Of a DNA stretch of 64,000 nt, positions 43,630 through 53,929 are shown piece by piece (within the stretch, counting starts at the first letter, position 1; each line of letters begins with the position of its first letter). The DNA lies in NCBI GenBank assembly GCA_028768525.1, contig CP054837.1:5700001-5764000 (forward strand), given 5' to 3'. The position numbers and the translations under genes are program-made. The DNA comes from Desulfobacter sp. (lineage in GTDB: Bacteria > Desulfobacterota > Desulfobacteria > Desulfobacterales > Desulfobacteraceae). The notes under the pieces were generated by a model. The model worked only from the letters and a program-made list of their open reading frames with translations, was not told where the DNA came from and did not search any database.

Positions 43630-45015
43630 ATGGCAAAACCGCTTTTCTGGCATCAAGGATTATTTCTCCAGCCCCATCATTTCCAGCTGAACGATGTGTA
43701 TATCCAGTCTTTGATGGAACCCTGGCACAGGTTCATGGCGCCCTTTCTATGGGGCGTCGGCAGTGTTGACATTGATGAAGGCGTTCTTGCCAATTATGTA
43801 TTCGACATCAAGTCCGGGGAATTTATCTTTCCCGACAATTCCCATGTCACCATAGGGGAGAATGGGATTGTCCAGGGCCGCTCATTTGAAACCGCCTGGG
43901 AGGACAGGGGCAAACCCTTCATGGTATACCTGGGCCTGAAAAAGTGGGATATCAAGGGGGGGAACGTGTCTGTGGCAGACGACCTGACAGACCTCTCCCA
44001 TGTATCCAGCCGGTTTGCCTCTTCGGGCACCCCCACGGAATATGTGGATCTTCACGGCGACGGGCCGGCCGCAGAGGTCAGGCAGATGATGTTTCTTGTC
44101 AAAGTGTTCTGGGAAACTGAAATCGCCAACCAGGGGGACTATCACATCATTCCCATTGCACGGCTGGTTCGCAACCTTGAGGACATCACCATTGACAGGG
44201 GATTTATCCCCCCCTGCCTCACCCTTGCCGGATCCGGGACCCTGTGGGACATTGTCAAGGAAGTCAAAGACCAGCTGTTTTCAAAAACCCGTCAGCTTGA
44301 GGCGGTGAAAAGCAAGAAAGGCGTCCATACGGCTGAATTCGGTTCAAGGGATATGGTCTATATGATGACCCTGCGCTCCCTGAACCGGTATGTGCCCCTG
44401 CTGGCGCATATTACAGGCAGTGTTCAGGGGCAGCCCTGGACGGTATACGGCATTTTCCGGCAGATCATCGGGGAATTGTCCTCCTTTTCTGCAGAGGTTT
44501 CGGCGAGCGGCGAGCTGGAAGACGGCACCAGCCTTTTGCCCGAGTATGACCATAAACAACTGTGGGAATGCTTCACCGGTGCCCAGCGGCTGATAACAAG
44601 GCTTTTGGATGAAATTACATCCGGCCCGGAATACATCATTCCCCTTCATTTTGACGGCACCTATTTTGCGGCGGAGCTGCCACCGGCCATTTTTGAAGGC
44701 GCAAACCGGTTTTATCTTGTCCTTGAGTCCGCACAGGACCCGCCTTCAATCATTGATGCCGTGCAGCACATTGCCAAACTCAGTGCCAGGGAATCGCTTC
44801 CCATACTCATTGCCCAGTCCCTGCCCGGGGTAAGGCTCTCCCACCTTGAGGCCGTTCCCCAGGAACTGCCGCGCAGGGCCGGGGCGAGCTATTTCATGCT
44901 TGACCACCACGGCAAGCAGTGGGAACCGGTGCAGAACGGAAATAACATGGCCTTGTACTGGGATACCGCCCCCCAGGATCTTTCGGCAGAATTGATGATT
45001 GTAAAAAGGAGCTGA
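43630..45015 (+). CDS. tssK: T6SS baseplate adaptor TssK
   Basis: 461 residues. The N-terminus MAKPLFWHQGLFLQPHHFQLND is the TssK/ImpJ signature. The C-terminal FYLVLES...LPGVRLSHLEAVPQELPRRAGASYFMLD segment is equally typical. TssK links the baseplate to TssL/TssM. Confidence 0.95.
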   Translation: MAKPLFWHQGLFLQPHHFQLNDVYIQSLMEPWHRFMAPFLWGVGSVDIDEGVLANYVFDIKSGEFIFPDNSHVTIGENGIVQGRSFETAWEDRGKPFMVYLGLKKWDIKGGNVSVADDLTDLSHVSSRFASSGTPTEYVDLHGDGPAAEVRQMMFLVKVFWETEIANQGDYHIIPIARLVRNLEDITIDRGFIPPCLTLAGSGTLWDIVKEVKDQLFSKTRQLEAVKSKKGVHTAEFGSRDMVYMMTLRSLNRYVPLLAHITGSVQGQPWTVYGIFRQIIGELSSFSAEVSASGELEDGTSLLPEYDHKQLWECFTGAQRLITRLLDEITSGPEYIIPLHFDGTYFAAELPPAIFEGANRFYLVLESAQDPPSIIDAVQHIAKLSARESLPILIAQSLPGVRLSHLEAVPQELPRRAGASYFMLDHHGKQWEPVQNGNNMALYWDTAPQDLSAELMIVKRS

Positions 45016-45018
45016 TGC

Positions 45019-45693
45019 ATGAGGCTTGCAGATTGTTTTACGGACATGATGACCTATACCATCATGCTTGCCAAAAATTCAGGCACAGAACAGATTCCCT
45101 TTGACCAGGCAAAATCCCACATGGACCGCCTGGTGAGGGAGAGCCAAGGCTTATTCGAAACCTTCAGGGGGAATATGGAAGATTTTGACCTTGCCCGTTT
45201 TGCCGTTTTTGCCTGGGTGGATGAGACCATAATGAAAAGTGCCTGGGAGGGACGGGGCTACTGGCAGGGAGAACAGCTTCAGCGCATCTTTTTCCAGACT
45301 TCTGATGCAGGGGAATTGTTTTTCCAGAAACTGAATACCATCGGCCCCCATCAAAACCATGTCAGGGAGGTCTATTATCTCTGCCTGGCCCTGGGGTTTA
45401 CCGGGCAGTACCATAACCAGGGGGACGATATGCTCCTGGATCAGCTGAGAATATCCAATTTAAAGCTTCTGACCGGAAGTGCAATGGAACTTCCCGACCT
45501 GGACCGGATGACCCTTTTCCCCGATGCCTATGATCTGGAGGCTGAGGCCAGGGAAACGGATCGTTCCAGTCCTTTTTCACTGCTTACGGCCCTGGCGTTC
45601 CTGATACCCGTGGGCGTTTACGGCCTGTTGTTCGTGGTCTACAAATTTGTTCTGGGCAATATCGGTGACACTTTAATCAGCAGGATACCATAA
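45019..45693 (+). CDS. tssL: T6SS inner-membrane protein TssL (DotU)
   Basis: 224 residues. Cytoplasmic DotU domain (FAVFAWVDETIMKSAWEGRGYW; YYLCLALGFTGQYH) and a single C-terminal membrane helix (LLTALAFLIPVGVYGLLFVVYKFVLG). No peptidoglycan-binding extension. The stop overlaps the tssM start (TAATG). Confidence 0.95.
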   Translation: MRLADCFTDMMTYTIMLAKNSGTEQIPFDQAKSHMDRLVRESQGLFETFRGNMEDFDLARFAVFAWVDETIMKSAWEGRGYWQGEQLQRIFFQTSDAGELFFQKLNTIGPHQNHVREVYYLCLALGFTGQYHNQGDDMLLDQLRISNLKLLTGSAMELPDLDRMTLFPDAYDLEAEARETDRSSPFSLLTALAFLIPVGVYGLLFVVYKFVLGNIGDTLISRIP

Positions 45694-48600
45694 TGAAAAA
45701 ACGGTTTGCACTTGTGTTCAAGATCTTTCTGGTACTCGCGCTTTTGGGCCTTGTCGGCATTGCTGTATTTGCCGCCGTGGTTTGGGCCAAATGGCCCCTG
45801 TGGGTATGTGCATTCATCCTTATTGGCCTGGCCGGCATCCTTTTGGGCGCCTTTTTTATTTACAAACTGCTGCTGCGGAAAAAAGAACAGAAATTTGTCA
45901 GCCAGATCATTGAGCAGGACAATGCCGCATTAAAAAAGAAGAGCAAAAAGGAGCAGGCGCTTTCCAGGGAAATGCAGGCCAAATGGAAGGAGGCCATGGA
46001 TTCCCTGAAGAAGTCCCATTTGAAAAAACAGGGCAATCCCCTTTACGTGCTTCCCTGGTACCTGATCATCGGCAAGAGCGGCACCGGAAAAACAACGGCC
46101 ATTAAAAGTGCCAATCTCTCCTCCTCCTTTTCGGAGGTCAAAAGCGTATCCGGAATATCCGGCACGCGGAATTGTGACTGGTGGTTTTTCGAACAGGCCA
46201 TTCTCATCGATACCGCCGGCCGCTACGCTGTACCAGTGGACCAGGACAAGGACAGGGACGAATGGCAGAAATTTCTGGGCCTGCTTGCAAAATACCGGAA
46301 GAAAGAACCCCTTAACGGTCTTATTGTCACGGTTTCCGCCGACTTTTTAAACAATGCCCCGGCACAGGACCAGGAAGAATACGGCCGGGATATCCGGTCG
46401 CGGGTGGATGAACTGATGCGCGTTTTAGACGCCAAGTTTCCCATTTACGTCATGGTCACCAAGTGCGACCTCATCCAGGGCATGACCCAGTTTTGCAAGG
46501 GGCTGGACGAGGATGCCCTGGGGCAGGCCATGGGAATGGTCAACCCGGGGCTGGAAAAAAACGCCGGCACCCTTTTAGGGGAGTGTTTTAAAACCGTAGG
46601 TGAACGGATCCGGGATATCCGTCTGCTCATACTCCAGAAAGCCAGGGAAACCTCCCCGGAACTCATGCTCTTTCCCGATGAATTGGAAAAAATAAAGCCG
46701 GGCCTGGAATTATTTGTCAATTCCCTGTTCCAGGAAAACCCTTATCAGGAAACGCCCTTTTTCAGAGGTATATTTTTCAGTTCCGGCCGCCAGGAAGGCA
46801 CCCCCTTTTCCCATTTTTTAAAGGATATGGGACTGATCGGGGAAGCACAGGTCCTGCCCGGCACCAGCCGGGGGCTGTTCCTGCATGATTTTTTCACCCG
46901 CCTGCTGCCCTCGGACAGGGGGATGTTTACAAAAACCATGCGCGGAGCGGCCTGGGCAAGGTTGACACGGAATCTTGGTTTTGCCGCCTGGACCACCATT
47001 ATCCTGGCCGTCTGCGGCATTTTGAGCTTTTCCTTTGTGAAGAATCTGCACACAATCAAAACAGCTTCGGCAAAGTTCTCAGGCCCACAGATCCTTCAAG
47101 GGGAACTGATTTCCGATGTCTCAACCCTTGAACAATTCAGGGCTGCCATTAAAAAAATTGAAACCAGCAACGGGAATTGGTGGATTCCCCGCTTGGGGCT
47201 GCATGAGAGTATCCATGTTGAGGAGAAACTCAAAAAGAAATACTGCACACTCATGGAAAAACGCTTTCTCGATCCGCTGGATAAGCAAATGGCGGACCAA
47301 ATGGCGGGATTTTCAGCGGTAACGCCGGTGGCGCAGTCCATCCCGTATATAGAGCACCTTGTCAAAAGGATCACTGTGATCAAGGCCAAACTTGTCCAGC
47401 GCCCCATTGAAGAACTGCGGCAGATGAAACAGCCCCGTTTCAATACCGTCGCCATTGGGGCACGCCAGGACATCGCAGAGGAGGTCAGGATTAAAATGAA
47501 TGACCTGTATCTGCATTACCTGCTCTGGCAACAGGATACCCTGGCCATGAACCAGCGGATGAACGGGCTGCAAAAATGGCTGGCCCGGCTTATTTCCATG
47601 AAGGGCGCCACCTTGAAATGGGTGGTTGACCGGGCCAATTCGGATCCGGACCTTTCAGGCTACAGCCTGGGCCATTTCTGGGGCAACATACCGGAGGAGG
47701 AAAGCAGCCCCAAGGTCGCCCCGGCATTTACCCTTGATGGCAAAACATCCATTGACCAATTTATTGCCGAAATTGAAAACGCCCTCACCGATCCGTTGGT
47801 CATGGCCGGGCTGAAACGGGAGTTTTACATATGGTACCGGGCGGCCTATCTTGAATCCTGGATCAGTTTTGTTTCACAATTCGGCACCGGGCTGGAAATG
47901 ATGAACAGCAGGGAAGACTGGCAGGCCGTGTCAACCCATGCCGGCAACAAGTCAGGCCCCTATTTTTCCCTGCTTCACCTGATCCCCGGCCAGGTGGCGC
48001 CCTTTGCAGAGGGGGGTAACCTGCCCGGGTGGGCGGTGCTGGTGGCGGATATCAACCAGCTGCACAACCAGGCCGGGGTGCTGCGGGCCCAGAAGGCCGG
48101 CTCAACCGGCATGCTGGGGCAGGCCGCCAAAAAAATCAAATCCAAACTGGCCCCCGGGCTGGATAGCAGCAGCCGCATGGATGCCGAGGCCATGCTCAAG
48201 GCCGCCAAATCATTTATGGCGTATCAGGATTCCATGGCCATGCTGATTGCGTCCACCGCATCCCAGCGTGCCGCATTTGAACTGGCCACCCAATTGTATA
48301 CTGAAGATCCGGCCACCAGTGACACGGCGTTTTTTAAGGCAAGGCGGGAATTTAAGAAATTGAAACGGATGGTGCCTGCCAAGGGAGATGCATCCTCAGC
48401 GGTCTGGGAACTTGTTGAAGGCCCCTTAAATTTTTACCATGAATTTGCCATGAAGGAGGCGGCCTGCGAACTTCAGAAAAAATGGGAAAATAATGTACTC
48501 GTGGAAATGCGCGATGTATCCGACGATGCCAATATAAATACCATGCTCCTGGGCCCTGAGGGCTTTGTTACCCGGTTTATAAAAGGGCCGTGCCACCCCT

Positions 48601-49163
48601 TTATCAAACGGGGGCTGAAAAAGGGATTTTATCCGAAGAAACTGGACGGTAAAACCATGGCCCTGAGGCCTTATTTCTTCAAATTCCTTACCCGGGGCGT
48701 CAGCGTCTCAAAGCCTGCTAAATCAAATTATTCGGTTAAAATCAGCGGGCTTCCCACAAGTGCAAACGACACGGCCCGGGTGCAGCCCCATGCCACCCGC
48801 CTGGAGTTGATCTGTGCCGATAAAACCACCCTGCTTGAAAATCTGAACTATCCGGTCAGAAAAGTGTTCTCCTGGGCGCCTGATTCCGAATGCGAAGTCA
48901 GTTTTTCCATTCATGTGGGCAGCCTTGAACTGAATAAAAGATACACCGGCCGGTTGTCATTTCCAAAGTTTCTTAAGGATTTTCCCAAGGGTCAACACAG
49001 TTTTGTGCCTGCAAATTTTCCGGATGATCAGGATGATCTCAAACGCATGGGCATCAAATTTATAAAGGTGAGATACCGGTTCAGCAACCATGAACCCGTT
49101 GCCGGGCTGGTAAGCGCAACCCCGGGGAAAACCCCCATGGAGATTACAAGATGCTGGGAATAG
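45693..49163 (+). CDS. tssM: T6SS inner-membrane protein TssM (IcmF)
   Basis: 1156 residues. Two N-terminal membrane helices (about 8-55), a cytoplasmic NTPase domain with Walker A IIGKSGTGKTT near 124 and Walker B ILIDTAGRYAV, a third helix near 428-450 and a long periplasmic part with the C-terminal beta domain that binds TssJ. The Walker motifs are intact, unlike in some TssM proteins. Overlaps tagF by 13 bases. Confidence 0.95.
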   Translation: MKKRFALVFKIFLVLALLGLVGIAVFAAVVWAKWPLWVCAFILIGLAGILLGAFFIYKLLLRKKEQKFVSQIIEQDNAALKKKSKKEQALSREMQAKWKEAMDSLKKSHLKKQGNPLYVLPWYLIIGKSGTGKTTAIKSANLSSSFSEVKSVSGISGTRNCDWWFFEQAILIDTAGRYAVPVDQDKDRDEWQKFLGLLAKYRKKEPLNGLIVTVSADFLNNAPAQDQEEYGRDIRSRVDELMRVLDAKFPIYVMVTKCDLIQGMTQFCKGLDEDALGQAMGMVNPGLEKNAGTLLGECFKTVGERIRDIRLLILQKARETSPELMLFPDELEKIKPGLELFVNSLFQENPYQETPFFRGIFFSSGRQEGTPFSHFLKDMGLIGEAQVLPGTSRGLFLHDFFTRLLPSDRGMFTKTMRGAAWARLTRNLGFAAWTTIILAVCGILSFSFVKNLHTIKTASAKFSGPQILQGELISDVSTLEQFRAAIKKIETSNGNWWIPRLGLHESIHVEEKLKKKYCTLMEKRFLDPLDKQMADQMAGFSAVTPVAQSIPYIEHLVKRITVIKAKLVQRPIEELRQMKQPRFNTVAIGARQDIAEEVRIKMNDLYLHYLLWQQDTLAMNQRMNGLQKWLARLISMKGATLKWVVDRANSDPDLSGYSLGHFWGNIPEEESSPKVAPAFTLDGKTSIDQFIAEIENALTDPLVMAGLKREFYIWYRAAYLESWISFVSQFGTGLEMMNSREDWQAVSTHAGNKSGPYFSLLHLIPGQVAPFAEGGNLPGWAVLVADINQLHNQAGVLRAQKAGSTGMLGQAAKKIKSKLAPGLDSSSRMDAEAMLKAAKSFMAYQDSMAMLIASTASQRAAFELATQLYTEDPATSDTAFFKARREFKKLKRMVPAKGDASSAVWELVEGPLNFYHEFAMKEAACELQKKWENNVLVEMRDVSDDANINTMLLGPEGFVTRFIKGPCHPFIKRGLKKGFYPKKLDGKTMALRPYFFKFLTRGVSVSKPAKSNYSVKISGLPTSANDTARVQPHATRLELICADKTTLLENLNYPVRKVFSWAPDSECEVSFSIHVGSLELNKRYTGRLSFPKFLKDFPKGQHSFVPANFPDDQDDLKRMGIKFIKVRYRFSNHEPVAGLVSATPGKTPMEITRCWE

Positions 49164-49879
49164 GCAAAAAAAGCCGGGACCAGACAATCACCGCCCATGG
49201 GAAACATCCTGCCTTTGGGGATTATTTCAGCATTAACATGGAAGCCTCCCCCCTGGCGGGGGCCTTATCCGCCTGGATAGAGCAGGGGGTTAAACTGGAA
49301 AAATTTCTGGGAGCCAAGACAAATACCTGTGCATTCCGGTTCTGGATAAAGGGGATAAAAAAAGAAGACCTTGTCCTGGGGATTGTCAGGGACAGCAGCG
49401 ACAGCATGGGCCGGCCGTATCCGCTGCTGGTCATGTCAACCTTCCGGATGAAGGACAGGGAGCGGCAGTGGCACAATATATTCACCTGGTTTGACCCGGT
49501 ATTCAGGCGGTTCGAAGAGGTGGCGGCTGCAAGGCATGAAACCTTCAGGGCATTTGAAACCGCAATTTCAAGGCCTGGTTTTGCCGGACCCAAAACAAAA
49601 GAGAAAGAATCATCAAGGCTGGCATTGACGCTGATGGGCTGGTTTAAAAAAGAAAAAGACAAAGAGGCCATGATCCTCCCCGTCACTGAACTGGAAACCG
49701 GGTACACAGGGGCTGTCCGCCAGGAGGGCGGATGGGGGCTTTTTAAACGAACGGAAATGCCCAGCACGGTTTTTCTGGGCGGCGTAACGGACCGCCCCAG
49801 GGCGGCTTTTTATAACCGCCCCCTTAAGGCCGCTGATTTCATCGATCTTTTCCGGGCAGAGGCCGGCGGCAGACATTAA
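49151..49879 (+). CDS. tagF: T6SS regulator TagF
   Basis: 242 residues. GKHPAFGDYFSIN start and MGRPYPLLVMSTF are TagF/ImpM features. TagF holds T6SS inactive after translation and works with Fha and the PpkA/PppA kinase-phosphatase pair. Those partners are not in the window, but the EKTM motifs of the first operon gene fit the same control mode. Confidence 0.9.
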   Translation: MLGIGKKSRDQTITAHGKHPAFGDYFSINMEASPLAGALSAWIEQGVKLEKFLGAKTNTCAFRFWIKGIKKEDLVLGIVRDSSDSMGRPYPLLVMSTFRMKDRERQWHNIFTWFDPVFRRFEEVAAARHETFRAFETAISRPGFAGPKTKEKESSRLALTLMGWFKKEKDKEAMILPVTELETGYTGAVRQEGGWGLFKRTEMPSTVFLGGVTDRPRAAFYNRPLKAADFIDLFRAEAGGRH

Positions 49880-49898
49880 TATCAGGAGATAAAAAATC

Positions 49899-51281
49899 AT
49901 GGATATAGAGGCCATTCTTATCCCGATTCCCGGGGACAATCCCTCCGGAGAAAACCTGCGGTATACCTCTGTGTATGACGAGATCCAGGAGGCCAGGCGG
50001 GCAGATGAGGTGCTGGAGCAGGGAGATTGGCAGCATGAGTTAAAGACTTCGGACTGGGGGGCTGTAAAGACGCTGTGCATTGATGCCCTGACAAAAAAAA
50101 CAAAGGATCTGCAGATTGCGGCCTGGCTCCTGGAATCCCTCACCGTTACCCAGGGATTTGAAGGGGTGATCCTGGGCCTTGACATCATTAACCGGATGAT
50201 GGCGGCATTTTGGGATTCCATCTATCCTGAAATTGAAGATGGGGATCTGGACTACAGGGTGGGGCCCCTTGAGTTTGTCAATGACAAGCTCTGGTTCCCA
50301 ATCAAGGAGATCCAGGTGACGGACCCGGCCGTTGGCCAGGGGTTTTCCTGGGTGAAATGGCAGGAGTCCCGCCAGGTTGGGTATGAAAAAGATACCCAGA
50401 ACCAATATGGCGATGTGATTGACGACAAAAAAAAGGCCCGGGACGAACAGCTGGCCGAGGGCAAACTTGCGGCGGAAGACTTTGACGCCGCCGTGACCGC
50501 ATCTTCCAGGGCCTTTTATGAAAATCTGTTTGAACAGACGGCCCGGTGCCTGGAATTGTTCCAGGCGCTTGACGCCATTGTGGATGAGAAATTCGGCAGG
50601 AATGCCCCTCGGCTGGCTGAGCTGAAATCTTCACTGGAGGACTGTCATGATTTTGCCGCCAGGGCCGTGAAGGAAAAACGCCAGGTCGAGCCTGATCCCG
50701 ACCCTAAACCTGAACCTGAACCTGATTTGGCGCGGGACGGGACGGATGGGGACATTTCCGGGGCGGCCCAGGAGGTACCGGAAATCCGCCAGGGCGTCAC
50801 GCCGCCTGCCCAAGGGCAGGGGGGGCGTGTTCCCCCGGCCCAGGTGGCCACCTATCATGTCAACCGGCTGCTGGGCAGTGCCGGGCTGGAGGAGGCCCTT
50901 TGGCAGGATGCCTTGAAGAAACTGGGTACAAAAGGAATAAAACCTGCCCTGGAGCAGTTACTTGGGGCATCCTGCAGCGCCCAGTCGGTCCGTGATAAAA
51001 CCAATTTCCGCCTGCTCATGGCCCGGCTCTGCCTGCGAGCCAACCGGCCGGATCTGGCCAGGCCCATTGTCGAAGAATTGAATACCCTGATTGAGGATCT
51101 GCAATTGGAGCGGTGGGAATCCCCCATCTGGATTGCAGAGGCGCTGGGGACACTCTACCAGTGCCTCACGGCCGAAGGCAGTTCCGATGACGACCGCTAC
51201 CGGGCCCATGAGATATTAACCCGGTTGTGTACCCTGGATGTGACCAAGGCCATGGAGTATTCAAACCGAGATATGGAATAA
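49899..51281 (+). CDS. tssA: T6SS TssA (ImpA)
   Basis: 460 residues. The ImpA N-terminal domain starts IPGDNPSGENLRYTSVYDEIQEARR, continues with the DLQIAAWLLESL helix and AFWDSIYPEIEDGDLDYRVGPLEFVN. A Pro/Glu/Asp-rich linker (DPDPKPEPEPD) leads to a C-terminal VasJ-type domain. TssA primes and caps the growing tail sheath. Confidence 0.92.
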   Translation: MDIEAILIPIPGDNPSGENLRYTSVYDEIQEARRADEVLEQGDWQHELKTSDWGAVKTLCIDALTKKTKDLQIAAWLLESLTVTQGFEGVILGLDIINRMMAAFWDSIYPEIEDGDLDYRVGPLEFVNDKLWFPIKEIQVTDPAVGQGFSWVKWQESRQVGYEKDTQNQYGDVIDDKKKARDEQLAEGKLAAEDFDAAVTASSRAFYENLFEQTARCLELFQALDAIVDEKFGRNAPRLAELKSSLEDCHDFAARAVKEKRQVEPDPDPKPEPEPDLARDGTDGDISGAAQEVPEIRQGVTPPAQGQGGRVPPAQVATYHVNRLLGSAGLEEALWQDALKKLGTKGIKPALEQLLGASCSAQSVRDKTNFRLLMARLCLRANRPDLARPIVEELNTLIEDLQLERWESPIWIAEALGTLYQCLTAEGSSDDDRYRAHEILTRLCTLDVTKAMEYSNRDME

Positions 51282-51327
51282 CCAATGAAAAACAAAAACC
51301 TATAAACCAAACCAAAAGGAGATTGTG

Positions 51328-51837
51328 ATGGCCAAGGAAAGTTTACAGCACACCTTGGACCGGGTGAGATCCCCGAGAGTCCAGATCACCTATGACGTTG
51401 AAGTGGGTGATGCCATTGAAATGAAAGAAATCCCTTTTACCGTAGGCGTATTGGCGGACCTGTCCGGTAAACCCGAAGAGCCCCTTCCCAAACTCAAGGA
51501 AAGAAAATTAATTGAGATTGACAGGGACAATTTCAACAATGTCCTTGAGGGAATGGCGCCGAGACTGGCCTATCGGGTGGACAACAAACTGACAGAAGAC
51601 GATTCGTCCATGGCCGTGGAGATTAAATTCAAATCCCTTGATGATTTCCACCCGGAAAAGGTCGCACGGCAGATTGATCCCATACGGAAACTGGTGGAAG
51701 CCAGGGAAAAGCTGACAGGACTGCTCAATAAACTGGATGGAAACGACAAACTGGACGAATTGCTTCAGGATGTTATTTCCAGTACGGATGCACTTGAGAA
51801 ACTGGGCCGGGAAGCCGGAGTGAAAAAAGACGAGTAA
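51328..51837 (+). CDS. tssB: T6SS contractile sheath small subunit TssB
   Basis: 169 residues; the ATG has AAGGAG 6 bases upstream. RVQITYDVEVGDAIEMKEIPFTVGVLADLSG is the TssB/VipA signature. It forms the sheath with TssC. Start of the most strongly conserved block of the operon. Confidence 0.96.
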   Translation: MAKESLQHTLDRVRSPRVQITYDVEVGDAIEMKEIPFTVGVLADLSGKPEEPLPKLKERKLIEIDRDNFNNVLEGMAPRLAYRVDNKLTEDDSSMAVEIKFKSLDDFHPEKVARQIDPIRKLVEAREKLTGLLNKLDGNDKLDELLQDVISSTDALEKLGREAGVKKDE

Positions 51838-51863
51838 CCTTAGGAGAATAAAGGAGACATCCA

Positions 51864-53360
51864 ATGGCTGAAAAAGAACAACAGGTCCAGCCCGAAGACG
51901 CCGCTGCCCAGGAAACCACCCAGGAGGCCGGGCTGCTCGACCAGATCATATCAGACGGCCGCCTGGCAAGGGATGACAGCCAGAAAGCATGGGCCAAGGA
52001 TCTTTTGGGGGAATTCGTATCCCAGATCATGGAAGGGGAAATCACCGTATCCAAGGATACGGAGGCCATGATCAATGCCAGAATCAGCGAAATCGACAAG
52101 CTGATTTCAAACCAGCTCAACGAAGTCATGCACCATGAAGAATTCAAAAAGCTGGAAGCCTCATGGCGGGGCCTGGCTTATCTGGTGGACAAAACCGAGA
52201 CCGGCGAGAGAATGAAGCTGCGGGTAATGAACGTATCCAAGAAAGACCTGCTCAAGGATATGGAAAAGGCTGCTGAATTTGACCAGTCCGCCCTGTTCAA
52301 AAAGGTGTATGAAGAGGAATTCGGCATGTTCGGAGGGGCCTCCTACGGCGCTTTGATCGGGGATTATGAATTCACAAGCCATCCCCAGGACATCGCCCTG
52401 TTAAGCAAGGTGTCCGAGGTGGCCGCCGCTGCCCATGCCCCTTTTCTCACCGCGGCGGGCCCGGAATTGTTCAACATGGACAGCTTTACCGAACTGGGAG
52501 AGCCCCGGGATATGTCCAAGATTTTTTCAAGTGCGGAATATGCCAAGTGGAAATCCTTCAGGGAGTCTGAGGATTCAAGGTATGTGGCCCTTGCCATGCC
52601 CCATATCCTTATGCGGCTTCCCTATGGAGAAGATAACGTGCCTGTGGAAGCCTTTGACTTTGAAGAACGAGTGGACGGCACCGACCACAGCCAGTACCTG
52701 TGGGGCAATGCCGCCTACGCGCTGGGGACCCGCCTGACGGATGCCTTTGCCAAGCATTCCTGGTGTGCCGCCATCAGGGGGGTTGAAGGGGGCGGACTTG
52801 TGGAGGATCTTCCGGTACATACCTTCAGGACCGATGAGGGGGATGTGGCGTTGAAGTGCCCGACAGAAATTGCCATAACGGACCGGCGGGAAAAAGAACT
52901 CGCCGACTTGGGCTTTATTCCCCTGGTTCACTGCAAAGGCACCGACTATGCCGCCTTTTTTTCCACCCAGAGTGCCAACAAGCCAAAGATATACGATTCC
53001 GATGCCGCCAATGCCAATGCACGGCTGTCATCCCAGCTTCAGTATATCATGGCCACATCACGGTTTGCCCATTACCTGAAATCCATGATGCGGGACAAGA
53101 TCGGCAGTTTCATGACCCGGCAGAATGCAGAAGATTACCTCAACCGCTGGATCTCCAACTATGTTCTGCTGGATGATAATGCGTCCCAGGAAATGAAGGC
53201 CAAGTATCCGCTGCGGGAAGCCCGGATCGATGTCAGTGAAATCCCGGGTAAGCCCGGGGCGTACAGGGCCGTCAGTTTTCTCAAACCCCATTTCCAGCTG
53301 GACGAATTGTCCGTGTCCCTGCGCCTGGTGGCTGAGCTGCCGCCGCCAGCCCAGGGTTAA
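51864..53360 (+). CDS. tssC: T6SS contractile sheath large subunit TssC
   Basis: 498 residues. EEFKKLEASWRGLAYLVDKTETGERMKLRVMNVSKKDL, EFGMFGGASYGALIGDYEF and the C-terminal FMTRQNAEDYLNRWISNYV region are VipB/TssC hallmarks. ATPase TssH unfolds the contracted sheath it builds. Confidence 0.97.
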   Translation: MAEKEQQVQPEDAAAQETTQEAGLLDQIISDGRLARDDSQKAWAKDLLGEFVSQIMEGEITVSKDTEAMINARISEIDKLISNQLNEVMHHEEFKKLEASWRGLAYLVDKTETGERMKLRVMNVSKKDLLKDMEKAAEFDQSALFKKVYEEEFGMFGGASYGALIGDYEFTSHPQDIALLSKVSEVAAAAHAPFLTAAGPELFNMDSFTELGEPRDMSKIFSSAEYAKWKSFRESEDSRYVALAMPHILMRLPYGEDNVPVEAFDFEERVDGTDHSQYLWGNAAYALGTRLTDAFAKHSWCAAIRGVEGGGLVEDLPVHTFRTDEGDVALKCPTEIAITDRREKELADLGFIPLVHCKGTDYAAFFSTQSANKPKIYDSDAANANARLSSQLQYIMATSRFAHYLKSMMRDKIGSFMTRQNAEDYLNRWISNYVLLDDNASQEMKAKYPLREARIDVSEIPGKPGAYRAVSFLKPHFQLDELSVSLRLVAELPPPAQG

Positions 53361-53386
53361 GGACAATATACCGGTGACCGTGACTT

Positions 53387-53860
53387 ATGACAAATCAGGT
53401 TAATCTTACGGCATCCCTTCTGGACAGGCTTCTGGATAATGACCCCAAATCGGGACGGGAGCCTGCCCAGTTCAGGGTTATATCGGAAAAACAGATACTG
53501 GACGCTGTGGTCAGGGATATTGAAAATCTTTTAAATACCCGGTGCAGCCCCATCAGGATTCCGGTTGCATTTACCCATTTGAGAAAGTCGGTTATCCGGT
53601 ACGGCATCAGGGATTTTTCAACTGAGAATCCGGAAACCAGTCTGGCCAGGCAGAAGTTGTGCAAGGAGATCGAGGCGGCCATTTCAATCTTTGAACCCCG
53701 GCTGAAGCGGCCTGTTGTGCGCCTTGAGACCGAGGCGCAGAAAAACCGGAGGGTCTATTTCAGAATATCCGGAATCCTGGTGATTGAACCCTTGTCCGAA
53801 CCGGTCTCCTTTGACACTTTTTTTGACCTGAACCGGGGCCGGTACGTGATTTCAAAATAG
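53387..53860 (+). CDS. tssE: T6SS baseplate TssE (gp25-like)
   Basis: 157 residues. LLNTRCSPIRIPVAFTHLRKSVIRYGIRDF matches the gp25 fold of TssE, the baseplate wedge that touches the sheath. Confidence 0.92.
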   Translation: MTNQVNLTASLLDRLLDNDPKSGREPAQFRVISEKQILDAVVRDIENLLNTRCSPIRIPVAFTHLRKSVIRYGIRDFSTENPETSLARQKLCKEIEAAISIFEPRLKRPVVRLETEAQKNRRVYFRISGILVIEPLSEPVSFDTFFDLNRGRYVISK

Positions 53861-53929
53861 GCCCCTGCAAAGAGAAAGAGACGGGCCGCTGTAATCATTT
53901 TCATATAAATCGAGCGATGATACCTTGAC